Part shown: one piece after another, positions 51,770-59,001 of the stretch
How the letters are laid out: each line of letters begins with the position of its first letter
Numbering within the stretch: position 1 is the first letter of the stretch
NCBI GenBank assembly: GCA_036725345.1
Contig: DAIMEJ010000015.1
Coordinates: forward strand, 1-64,000
DNA length: 64,000 nt
DNA from: JAPLJU01 sp036725345
GTDB lineage: Bacteria > Desulfobacterota > Syntrophia > Syntrophales > UBA2192
Direction: 5' to 3'
Made by a program: the position numbers and the translations under genes
The notes under the pieces: generated by a model
What the model was told of the DNA's origin: nothing
Database searches by the model: none
Seen by the model: only the letters and a program-made list of their open reading frames with translations

Positions 51770-52192
51770 TCAGGATCCGCAGCAGTCGCCGTCTGAAGGG
51801 TTCAGCGTTGTGAACGCAGGGGCGTATGTCATGCCTTTGCGCACAACCTGCTTCACTTTTTCGATATCGCCGCTTTCCAGGTTTGAATTCATGTTTTTTT
51901 CGAAGCCGAGTTCGGTCAGGACGATATAGTCTCCTATCGGCACCCCGGCATGCTCCAGGATAGCCCCGATACATCCGACGAAACAACCGTCTATGGCCAC
52001 CATGGAGGGTACTTTCTTCGCATGGTTGACAAATTTCGGCAGGTGGCCACCGATGGCCGCCAGGCAGAACATCTGGCCGAAGCCCTCTCGAGTCAGCTCC
52101 ACCGCCGCTTGGTTGGAAAGCTGTCCCACGTTGGATGCCCCCGAACAGGCCAGGATCATCCGTTTCGGTTTTTGTTCCGGCTTATCGGACAT
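51770..52192 (-). CDS. DGC-domain putative zinc-binding protein
   Basis: A 140-aa protein of the DGC family (PF08859), named for its conserved Asp-Gly-Cys. Here MVAIDGCFVGCIGAILEHAG carries the DGC with a second Cys. The N-terminal ILACSGASNVGQLSNQAA holds another conserved Cys/Ser-rich loop, and the protein ends GDCCGS. Function unknown; four conserved cysteines are thought to bind zinc. It is third in the ArsR-permease-thioredoxin operon and ends in a CC pair like its DUF2703 neighbour. Confidence 0.87.
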   Translation of the reverse strand: MSDKPEQKPKRMILACSGASNVGQLSNQAAVELTREGFGQMFCLAAIGGHLPKFVNHAKKVPSMVAIDGCFVGCIGAILEHAGVPIGDYIVLTELGFEKNMNSNLESGDIEKVKQVVRKGMTYAPAFTTLNPSDGDCCGS

Positions 52193-52217
52193 GTCATCCC
52201 CTCTTTATGGCATGGAT

Positions 52218-52457
52218 TTATTCAATACCGGCAAGTATCTTTTTCATTTCCTCCACTGTCGGAAGCCGTCCCGAAAAGACGACCTTCCCGTTTACGAGGA
52301 CGGATGGCGTGACCCTCACGCCGAGCTTCGGGTATTCCTTGATGTCGAAGACGTGCGTTACCTCCGCCGGGAGATTCAGCTGGGCGCACGCCTCGATCAC
52401 ATTTTTTTCAGTGGCCTGACATCTCGCACATCCGGGTCCGGCAACGATGATTTTCAT
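52218..52457 (-). CDS. Small thioredoxin-family redox-active disulfide protein
   Basis: A 79-aa minimal thioredoxin-fold protein of the redox-active disulfide protein 2 type. The active site is GPGCARC near the N-terminus (CxxC, residues 10-13), with the conserved cis-Pro in VRVTPSVLVNGKVVFSGRLP. Such proteins regularly accompany ArsP-type permeases and may deliver or reduce the permease substrate. It starts 16 bp after the permease stop and precedes the DGC gene. Confidence 0.92.
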   Translation of the reverse strand: MKIIVAGPGCARCQATEKNVIEACAQLNLPAEVTHVFDIKEYPKLGVRVTPSVLVNGKVVFSGRLPTVEEMKKILAGIE

Positions 52458-52473
52458 AGGTCAACTCCTTTCC

Positions 52474-53520
52474 TCAAAGAATAAAGTTTCCGAAGAACCA
52501 GCCCACGAAAGTCCCCAGAATCACAATGGTGATCACGTACACGACGGATTTCTTGATCCCGAATACTCTTGCGATGGCGATCCAGTTGGGCAGACTCAAC
52601 CCCGGGCCGGTCAGAAGAAGGGCCAGGGCCGGCCCCTTGCCCATGCCGAGCTTCATCAAGGTGTCCACGAAAGGGGCCTCCGTCATCGTGGCGAAGTAGC
52701 TCACGGCCCCGATGAAGGTCGCGATAAAGGATGCTGTGAGACCATTCCCCCCCAACCATTTTTGTATCCAATCGGGTGGCAGGAGTTTCCCCAGGATGCC
52801 GACGAGAAAAACACCCGCGATGAGAAGAGGGAAGATCAACTTCATGAACCACCACGTCTCCCGCAGCCAGCTTTTGATTTCTTCTTTCGGAAGCATCTTC
52901 AGGCCGTAAGCCAGCAGAATCACAGTCGCGATACCCCAGATGATGACTTTTTGAACGTATGGCCCTGTCTGTCCAACGTAGTTTGGAAGCAGCAGGGATA
53001 ATGTAATGAGAAGAAGAAAAATAAGATGTTTTCTTGAGATGATGCTGTGTTGTGCACTGATGTCTGCAGGCGCGGCAATCTCCCGGGGCTCATTCCGAAA
53101 AGCCAGGGTCATCACCCAGCCGACGACAAAGGCCATCAAAAGAGAGGCGACAATGCGGGCGATTACGATCTCACCGCCGAGGATATTTCCCGTGTAGATG
53201 AGGGACAGGATGTTGGCGGAGGGCGACACCCAGAGAATGATGAAGGCCACGCCGATGGCCGCCCCGCTGAAATAAAGGCCCGCTGATACGGGAATGACGG
53301 TGCAGGAACAGGCAGCTACGAAGAAACTGGCCAGGCTTGCCATTGAAAATGACTTTGTTTTGCTCGCCTTTTCACCCAGGTGGTTCAGGATCGCCTCCTG
53401 GTTGATGAAGGCGACCATGCCGCCGGCAAGCATGAAGGCCGGGATCAGGCACGTCAGCACGTGGGTGGCCACGTAATCCTGAATCGCCAGCAGTCCGGCG
53501 ACGATCAAATCTATCAGCAT
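52474..53520 (-). CDS. ArsP/DUF318-type permease
   Basis: A 348-aa integral membrane protein with about eight to ten helices in two blocks separated by a hydrophilic linker (~residues 145-170). The motif AACSCTVIPVSAGLYFSGAA (~70-90) is the paired-Cys signature of the ArsP/SO_0444 permease family, some members of which export trivalent organoarsenicals. The second block has ISYFAT-like GAVSYFATMTEAPFVDTLM and GPGLSLPNWIA. It is the first structural gene after arsR and is cotranscribed with the small thioredoxin. The substrate is inferred to be a metalloid or metal-thiol species. Confidence 0.88.
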   Translation of the reverse strand: MLIDLIVAGLLAIQDYVATHVLTCLIPAFMLAGGMVAFINQEAILNHLGEKASKTKSFSMASLASFFVAACSCTVIPVSAGLYFSGAAIGVAFIILWVSPSANILSLIYTGNILGGEIVIARIVASLLMAFVVGWVMTLAFRNEPREIAAPADISAQHSIISRKHLIFLLLITLSLLLPNYVGQTGPYVQKVIIWGIATVILLAYGLKMLPKEEIKSWLRETWWFMKLIFPLLIAGVFLVGILGKLLPPDWIQKWLGGNGLTASFIATFIGAVSYFATMTEAPFVDTLMKLGMGKGPALALLLTGPGLSLPNWIAIARVFGIKKSVVYVITIVILGTFVGWFFGNFIL

Positions 53521-53608
53521 AACTTATATCCTTCAATGTGCATGATTAAAAAATGCGCAAAAAACGTAAAGACCAGATTGTCATAAAGCCATTTAGCAAT
53601 ATGGATTT

Positions 53609-53953
53609 TCACTTCTTCCGTAGATTTTCTCTCCTGATTTCTTTTGTCTTCTCAATAAGTCCGGCAATTTCCGGCTCCTGATCCAGCCAGTGCCTCAGGT
53701 TCCCGAGCAGGCTCGCCACATAGGGGCTCGATGCTCCGCTGGACAGGTGGTAATTGACCCAGAGGCCGTCTTTCTCGCATTCAACAAGTCCGGCTACCTC
53801 AAGGCCCTTCAGATGCTTGGAGACCGTGGGCTGTGCGATCCCCAGGGCAGCCTGAATCTCACAGACGCACATGGGCCTGTGCTGAAGCATCTTGAGCATC
53901 TTGACCCGGTTGGTGTCCGACAAGGCCTTCATGACTTTGACAAAATCTTTCAT
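53609..53953 (-). CDS. arsR: ArsR-family metalloregulatory repressor
   Basis: A 114-aa winged-helix repressor. Metal-sensing motif PMCVCEIQAALG corresponds to the CVC As(III) site of ArsR, in the helix before the DNA-recognition helix QPTVSKHLKGLEVAGLV. The conserved start KALSDTNRVKMLKML is present. I chose ATG 53953 with GGAGG six bases upstream; the frame is open to 54007. It heads the operon arsR-permease-thioredoxin-DGC. A strong promoter overlapping a perfect palindrome lies directly upstream, so it probably represses its own operon until metalloid binds. Confidence 0.93.
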   Translation of the reverse strand: MKDFVKVMKALSDTNRVKMLKMLQHRPMCVCEIQAALGIAQPTVSKHLKGLEVAGLVECEKDGLWVNYHLSSGASSPYVASLLGNLRHWLDQEPEIAGLIEKTKEIRRENLRKK

Positions 53954-53964
53954 CGGGACCTCCA

Positions 53965-54007
53965 TATTACTACTTGGTAATATATATACCCGTCCCCTGG
54001 CTGTCAA
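53965..54007 (-). promoter_or_regulatory. arsR promoter with overlapping palindromic operator
   Basis: Minus strand: TTGACA (54002-54007), 17-bp spacer, TATATT (53979-53984). TATTAC-N6-GTAATA (53965-53982) is a perfect inverted repeat covering the -10 and the expected start site, the classical place for an ArsR-type operator. Confidence 0.8.
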
Positions 54008-54083
54008 GGCTCATTTTGGGGATTGCGGGAAATCCTTTTTGGGGATATAGACCGCTGGAAATGACGGGAGGTTTGTACAATAC

Positions 54084-55040
54084 ATGCACGATTCAGGGGC
54101 AAAAGACCGATTTGAGAGGCTCGCCGAGCGGTACATGAAAGAGGGGCGTCACGCGGAGGCTATCGACCTCTACAAGAAGCTTGTGGATCAGCACCCGGGC
54201 GAGGATTCCTATGTTTTCCAGCTGGCACTGGCATTCAAGGACGCCGGGAAGCTAGACGATGCCGTTGAGTGCCTGGAAGGGCTCCTGGAAAAAGAACTGA
54301 AGAGAAAGGTTTTCACGGGTTTTGCCTACGACGAGCTCGTCCGGATCTTCAGGCAGGAGGGACAGCACGAGCGGCTCGTCGGTGTCTGTGAAAGCGCGGT
54401 GGAAGCGCAGCCCGAAGACCCGGCTCTTCTTTTTACTCTGGGGGATGCCTACATCCGGGCCGGCCGACCCGGGGATGCCGTTGAAATCTTCCTGAAACTC
54501 ACGGCTATGGATCCCGAGTCTTCACTTTATTTTTCCCACCTGGGGCTCGCCTGCATATCCGCGGGGGATTTCGATCGCGCCCGGGCAGCTTATGAGAAAA
54601 GCATCGCCATCGAACCGGAATGCGCATCACTCGTTCACCACAAAAGGGGGGTTGCCCTCAGCCATTACGGCCATCATGAAATGGCCGTGTCGGCCTTCAG
54701 GGATGCCATCCAGGAGAAGCCGGAGGAGGCCCTCTATTTCTGTGATCTCGGGGACGCCCTTGTCAGGCTGGGGCGGATCGAGGAGGCCGGTCACGCTTAC
54801 GACGAAGCGGTGCGGAAGGGTCCTTCCTCGGCGGCGGCCTATCTGAATCGTTTCGGGAAGTCCCTTCTCAGGGAAAAGAAAACCGGTGAAGCCGTAGAGG
54901 CCTTTAAAAAAGCCGTGGAAAAGGAACCCGCAAACCCCTTTTACACCCTGCATCTGGCCGAGGCGTACGTGGAAGCGGGCCTCCCGGAGATGGCCGAAGA
55001 CATTTTGAAAAAACTTACCACTCGGGGGGCGTGTACTTGA
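54084..55040 (+). CDS. Tetratricopeptide-repeat protein
   Basis: A 318-aa protein made almost entirely of TPR helical pairs from residue 5 to the end, for example RYMKEGRHAEAIDLYKKLVDQHPGE, FTLGDAYIRAGRPGDAVEIFLKL and YLNRFGKSLLREKKTGEAVEAFKKA. No signal peptide or membrane segment is visible, so it is probably a cytoplasmic scaffold. It is convergent with pilT, and their coding ends overlap by 26 bp. A role in type IV pilus or motility regulation is possible by neighbourhood only. Confidence 0.85.
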   Translation: MHDSGAKDRFERLAERYMKEGRHAEAIDLYKKLVDQHPGEDSYVFQLALAFKDAGKLDDAVECLEGLLEKELKRKVFTGFAYDELVRIFRQEGQHERLVGVCESAVEAQPEDPALLFTLGDAYIRAGRPGDAVEIFLKLTAMDPESSLYFSHLGLACISAGDFDRARAAYEKSIAIEPECASLVHHKRGVALSHYGHHEMAVSAFRDAIQEKPEEALYFCDLGDALVRLGRIEEAGHAYDEAVRKGPSSAAAYLNRFGKSLLREKKTGEAVEAFKKAVEKEPANPFYTLHLAEAYVEAGLPEMAEDILKKLTTRGACT

Positions 55041-56088
55041 GGAGCTTGCAGAACCGGTCCTTGTCGACACACTTTTCGTAACCCTCCTCCACGCTGATCC
55101 ACCTTCTCTGGAGGAGTTCCATGATGGAATCGTCCAGGGACACCATGCCAAGCTTTCTTCCCGTCTGAATAACCGTCAGAAGCTGGTAGGTCTTCTCTTC
55201 CCTGATCAGGTTTGCCGCCGCGTGCGTGACCAGGAGGATCTCCAGCCCGGCGACACGGCCCATCGTGTCAGTCCTTTTGAAGAGCGCCTGGGAGATGACG
55301 GCCTTGAGGGACTCCGAAAGCGACGTCCGGATTTGCGCCTGCTGGGCGGAGGGGAACATGTCCACGATTCGGTCGATCGTCCGTGTGGCCCCCATGGTGT
55401 GCACGGTGGAAAGGACGAGGTGCCCCGTGTTGGCCGCCTCGATGGCCAGCTCCGTCGTTTCAAGGTCACGCATCTCACCGACGAGGATGATGTCGGGATT
55501 TTCGCGAAGGGCCGCCCTCAGGGCCATGGCGAAGGATTGGGTATGGCTGCCCACCTCCCGGTGGTTGATGATGCACTGTTTTCCCTGGTGCACGAACTCG
55601 ATGGGGTCTTCGATGGTGATCACGTGGCCTTTGCGGTTCTGGTTGGCGTGCTCGATCATCGCGGCCAGTGTCGTCGATTTACCGCTCCCCGTCGGTCCCG
55701 TGCAGAGGACAAGACCCCTCGGGAGCATGACAAGCTGTTTCAGCACCTGCGGGAGGCCCAGTTGGTCGATGGAGAGGATGGTGCTGGGGATTTCCCTGAA
55801 GACCGCCCCGTGGCCGTTTTTCTGCATGAAGTAGTTGCAGCGGTAACGGGCAAGCCCATCCACCTCGTAACCGAAATCCAGGTCACCCGTCTGTTCGAAA
55901 AAGCGGATCTTGTCGGGTGTTAAAATTTCGTAGAGCATCTCGGACAATTTCTCGTTTGTCAGGACCTCGTTGGAGATCCGTATCATGTCCCCCCGGACTC
56001 TCAGTGCCGGCTCGTTGCCGGAAAAGAGATGGAGGTCCGAAGCGTTTCGTTCGTGCATCAACCTGAAAAGATGGTCTAGTTTCGCCAT
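55015..56088 (-). CDS. pilT: Twitching motility ATPase PilT
   Basis: Hexameric retraction motor for type IV pili. The 357-aa protein has the N-terminal PAS-like domain (LDHLFRLMHERNASDLHLFSG), Walker A LCTGPTGSGKSTTLAAMIEH (~125-145), the Asp box, Walker B PDIILVGEMRDLETTELAI, the His box (TGHLVLSTVHTMGATRTIDR), and the C-terminal retraction motif AAANLIREEKTYQL (family AIRNLIREGK). No other pilus genes are in the window. A sigma-54-like promoter at 56131-56147 would place it under an activator such as PilR (inference). Confidence 0.95.
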   Translation of the reverse strand: MAKLDHLFRLMHERNASDLHLFSGNEPALRVRGDMIRISNEVLTNEKLSEMLYEILTPDKIRFFEQTGDLDFGYEVDGLARYRCNYFMQKNGHGAVFREIPSTILSIDQLGLPQVLKQLVMLPRGLVLCTGPTGSGKSTTLAAMIEHANQNRKGHVITIEDPIEFVHQGKQCIINHREVGSHTQSFAMALRAALRENPDIILVGEMRDLETTELAIEAANTGHLVLSTVHTMGATRTIDRIVDMFPSAQQAQIRTSLSESLKAVISQALFKRTDTMGRVAGLEILLVTHAAANLIREEKTYQLLTVIQTGRKLGMVSLDDSIMELLQRRWISVEEGYEKCVDKDRFCKLLKYTPPEW

Positions 56089-56130
56089 GTTACGTCTCTC
56101 CTTATTCTTCTATTATGTAAAGACTATTTG

Positions 56131-56147
56131 TGCAAATTTTGTGCCCT
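56131..56147 (-). promoter_or_regulatory. Sigma-54-like promoter of pilT
   Basis: On the minus strand GGGCACAAAATTTGCACA contains GGCAC-N5-TTGCA, with GG and GC 10 bp apart, one mismatch from the consensus. It predicts a start near 56120, about 32 nt before pilT, whose ribosome site is AAGGAGAG. Confidence 0.6.
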
Positions 56148-56273
56148 TCGTGTCATTCAGGCTAGAACAGGGCCAAAAGCGGAGCTATTGACCGTCTATT
56201 GGCTAGCGCTCACAATATGATCCTATCGGTTGTGAGGGGATATTCTGAAGGGTGAGGAGGAAGAAACAGGCCT

Positions 56274-56302
56274 TGACAGATCAAGCCTGCGTGATATATT
56301 TC
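56274..56302 (+). promoter_or_regulatory. Probable promoter of tRNA-Ala
   Basis: A perfect TTGACA (56274-56279) precedes TATATTTC (56295-56302), giving -10 choices at 15-17 bp spacing about 20 bp before the tRNA. Confidence 0.45.
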
Positions 56303-56319
56303 AAGGTCACGATCATTGT

Positions 56320-56395
<76 letters not shown>

Positions 56396-56433
56396 TACTA
56401 TTGAATTCACTGATGATTTAACCATAGAAGCCG

Positions 56434-56482
56434 GATTTCAGCTCTAGGTAGGGCACACAGTAGGGCACTCGGAGCTGAAATC
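56434..56482. repeat. Inverted repeat with internal TAGGGCAC direct repeats before the integrase
   Basis: GATTTCAGCTC (56434-56444) and GAGCTGAAATC (56472-56482) are perfect complements ending right at the integrase ATG (56483). Between them TAGGGCAC occurs twice (56449-56456, 56461-56468) with a 12-bp period. The right arm contains the GGAG ribosome site, so a hairpin would hide it. Confidence 0.7.
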
Positions 56483-58204
56483 ATGGCGCATCCTCTCTTT
56501 TCGACCTACCTTTATCGTCAGCCCAGATCACCACACTTCTTCTTCAGGATACGCATACCCAAGTGGCTCAGGAGGGTTGTCCGTTCGAGGGAACTGAGGT
56601 ATACCCTCAAGACGGCCGATCTTACGGACGCGAAGTATCGGGCCATGCGGCTGGCAAAGACCGCCAAGACACTCTTCGCCCGAATGAGAAAAGGGGAATT
56701 CATGGGTGAGATGACCAAAGAAACCATAGACCGCCTGATGCAGGAAGAGCTGAACAGACTATTGGAGGAGGCTGAAGCAGACAGGGCCGCCACAGTTGTG
56801 CCGTGGACGAGAGAACGTCTAGAGAACCAGGAGTTCGGACTTTGGTATCTGGAGGGGGAGGCTCGAGAGATGCTGGCTCTCAACGACTACAATGAAATCA
56901 GCTCCCATGTGGACGAATTGCTTGTAGCGCATGGGATAGAAGGTGTTGAAAAAGGAGGCGAGACGTACGGAACACTCTGCCGGGAGCTTCTAAAGGTCCA
57001 TATACGGTTCCTGGAGGTCGAGCAGCGCAGACTTACAGGGGACTATACAGACGACCTAGGAAAAGAGACATCAATGAAGAAAGCCAGTCAGGATGGCCCC
57101 GCCATTCTCTCCGAAGTATCACGACTTCCTGATTCCGGAGAGAGGTTATCACAGATCATCGAAAAGTTTGCTGAAGAGCGAAAAAGAGCAGGTGTATGGA
57201 AACCAAAATCGGAAGTGGAGGTCATGACGTCTCTCCATCTTCTGCTGGAGGTGCTTGGAGATGTGCAAGTGGCGGCCATCAGTAACGTCACCATGCGTCA
57301 CTTCAAGGAGACGCTCTTAAGGCTCCCTTCTAACCTGAGGAAAAATCCAGCCTACAGAGACAAGTCGATTAAGGAAGTCCTCGCAGCAGGGGTGACGAAA
57401 CACATGAACCCTTCGACAATCAACAAGCAACTGGACCGAGCTTCCTCCCTTTTCAAATGGGCGGTGCGTAACGGCTACATGGATCGAAACCCTGCTGAAG
57501 GGCTTCAGCTTCCAACGAGCAAGCGAGCCGATGAGTACAGGGCGGCGTTTGACTCCGATGACCTGAAGAAGATTTTCCACAGCCGTGATTACCTGGAGGA
57601 CACCCACAAATACGGGTACCGTTTCTGGCTTCCGGTAATCGCCTTATTTACAGGTATGCGCTTGAACGAGATCTGTCAGTTGCACCTGGAGGACATACAC
57701 GAAGCCGACGAAGGGGTCTACGTGTTCGATGTCCGAGAAAGGAAGGGGGTGACAGACACTAAGACATCTTCAAGTGAACGGCTTGTCCCCCTGCATAATT
57801 TTCTGCGGGTTGATCTCAACCTTCCCGACTACGTGGCGAAACTGCGGAGCGAGGGACAGACGCGCCTATTTCCGGAACTGAAGAAACGACGCGACGGGTA
57901 CGGTCAGGCTGCATCCCGATGGTTCTCGCGCTACAAGGAGCATTGTGGCATTGTCGAGGGGCCAGGGGGGAAGAAGGACTTCCACAGTTTCCGGCACACG
58001 GTGTCGAACAAACTGAAGCAGGTGAGTGCCGAGCATTTTCCGACGCAGGAACTCCTGGGTCATTCGACGGGTTCAATCACGTTCGGAAGGTACGGCAAGA
58101 GATACTCACCGAAGTTGCTGAAAGAGCAGGTTGTAGACAGACTGGTTTACGATATCGACCTGTCTCACTTGAAGAAGTCACGCTTCGTGGTAAACAGCAA
58201 ATGA
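56483..58204 (+). CDS. int: Tyrosine-type site-specific integrase
   Basis: A 573-aa recombinase that integrates or excises the island. The N-terminal ~110 residues (HFFFRIRIPKWLRRVVRSRE) match the DUF6538-type region of tRNA-associated integrases. A SAM-like core-binding domain lies around 235-345, then the catalytic domain: Arg in FTGMRLNEICQLHLEDI (~390), HSFRHTVSNKL (HxxR, ~500), GHSTGSITFGRYGKRY with the nucleophilic Tyr. It is longer than average (~400 aa) because of the long N-terminal part. Its start codon and ribosome site are embedded in the inverted repeat at 56434-56482. The tRNA-Ala 3' end immediately upstream is the presumed target. Confidence 0.93.
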   Translation: MAHPLFSTYLYRQPRSPHFFFRIRIPKWLRRVVRSRELRYTLKTADLTDAKYRAMRLAKTAKTLFARMRKGEFMGEMTKETIDRLMQEELNRLLEEAEADRAATVVPWTRERLENQEFGLWYLEGEAREMLALNDYNEISSHVDELLVAHGIEGVEKGGETYGTLCRELLKVHIRFLEVEQRRLTGDYTDDLGKETSMKKASQDGPAILSEVSRLPDSGERLSQIIEKFAEERKRAGVWKPKSEVEVMTSLHLLLEVLGDVQVAAISNVTMRHFKETLLRLPSNLRKNPAYRDKSIKEVLAAGVTKHMNPSTINKQLDRASSLFKWAVRNGYMDRNPAEGLQLPTSKRADEYRAAFDSDDLKKIFHSRDYLEDTHKYGYRFWLPVIALFTGMRLNEICQLHLEDIHEADEGVYVFDVRERKGVTDTKTSSSERLVPLHNFLRVDLNLPDYVAKLRSEGQTRLFPELKKRRDGYGQAASRWFSRYKEHCGIVEGPGGKKDFHSFRHTVSNKLKQVSAEHFPTQELLGHSTGSITFGRYGKRYSPKLLKEQVVDRLVYDIDLSHLKKSRFVVNSK

Positions 58205-58233
58205 TTTGTCCTACAGTCGCCCACTTTCGTGAA

Positions 58234-58647
58234 TTACTCTGACGCAGGGCTGGCCTGAAAGGCAACTACTACACGGGTAGGGTAGTATCCTCCCTCCTCT
58301 TTAACATCAAACACTATTGCGTCTGACGAGAAAAGGTCTTCTGAAATGAGATTTTTGAACAGCTTGATTCCAGTTGGCAGTATTGCTTGCAGGAACCGAT
58401 TTTCCTCTTCAGGAGTTACTGCGCGTTCCTCTAGCGGAATAGACCTTGTCTTTTTCAACTTGGACAAGTAGACCGAAGCGAAGGGTACCGTTATAAAATC
58501 AAATCCATAGTCATCGACGGCTGGATCTACATACACGAAGACAACGTGTTCACAATATGGGTACACAGGTGGGGCGGCCTGATGATTGCAATAGGGGCAT
58601 TTGATTTCTATCGTGTCTACCACCTGCTTTTGCCATTCTATCGACAT
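58234..58647 (-). CDS. Hypothetical protein with N-terminal CxxC zinc-ribbon-like motif
   Basis: A 137-aa protein I do not recognise. EIKCPYCNHQAAPPVYPYCEH near residues 13-33 offers a Cys/His set for zinc. The rest has alternating hydrophobic segments, FITVPFASVYLSKLKK and YYPTRVVVAFQASPASE, without membrane or signal character. It is the last gene of the minus-strand hsd operon, 3 bp after the DUF45 gene, so it is probably cotranscribed with the restriction system and could be an accessory or toxin-like component (inference). Confidence 0.6.
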   Translation of the reverse strand: MSIEWQKQVVDTIEIKCPYCNHQAAPPVYPYCEHVVFVYVDPAVDDYGFDFITVPFASVYLSKLKKTRSIPLEERAVTPEEENRFLQAILPTGIKLFKNLISEDLFSSDAIVFDVKEEGGYYPTRVVVAFQASPASE

Positions 58648-58650
58648 CTG

Positions 58651-59001
58651 TTAGCTTACCTCAGAGCTATTTTTTGATAATTTCCCTTTGCCCAAGTATG
58701 CCCTCAGCAGCGACCTAAAGAGCCTCCCATGGTTCGGCACTTTTATATGCACCAGTTCCTCCACAATGACCCGCCGTCGGAATTCCGCAGGTTGAGACAG
58801 AAGTTCAGCATTCAAGGTCAACCTGCCTGCTGTAGAGCAGCTCCCCCACTTGCGTTTCATTGTCCTGATGTGAATCTCCTTCGGCTCCACCTTGATGCGC
58901 TTTGCCCAGGCTAACACTTCGGCCTTCAGAATGTCCCTTGAGATGTCCTTCTCCAGGGGTTTCCAACTTGTTGCCTTGCGTTCGACCCTTTTCTTTCTCA
59001 T
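58651..59001 (-). CDS. YgjP-like (DUF45) metallopeptidase-domain protein of the hsd operon
   Basis: A 116-aa protein of the DUF45/YgjP-like M48-related family. IHIRTMKRKWGSCSTAGRLTLNAEL matches the family's MKTRWGSCS-x-G-x-IxLN block, and VIVEELVHIKVPNHGRLFRS corresponds to the zinc-binding HELxH-x6-H block. The first His is Glu here (EELVH), so catalysis may be lost, as in other type I-restriction-linked members, while the second His and the NHG are kept. It overlaps hsdR by 4 bp. Truncated homologues of this sort regularly sit next to hsdR; the role is unknown. Confidence 0.82.
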   Translation of the reverse strand: MRKKRVERKATSWKPLEKDISRDILKAEVLAWAKRIKVEPKEIHIRTMKRKWGSCSTAGRLTLNAELLSQPAEFRRRVIVEELVHIKVPNHGRLFRSLLRAYLGKGKLSKNSSEVS

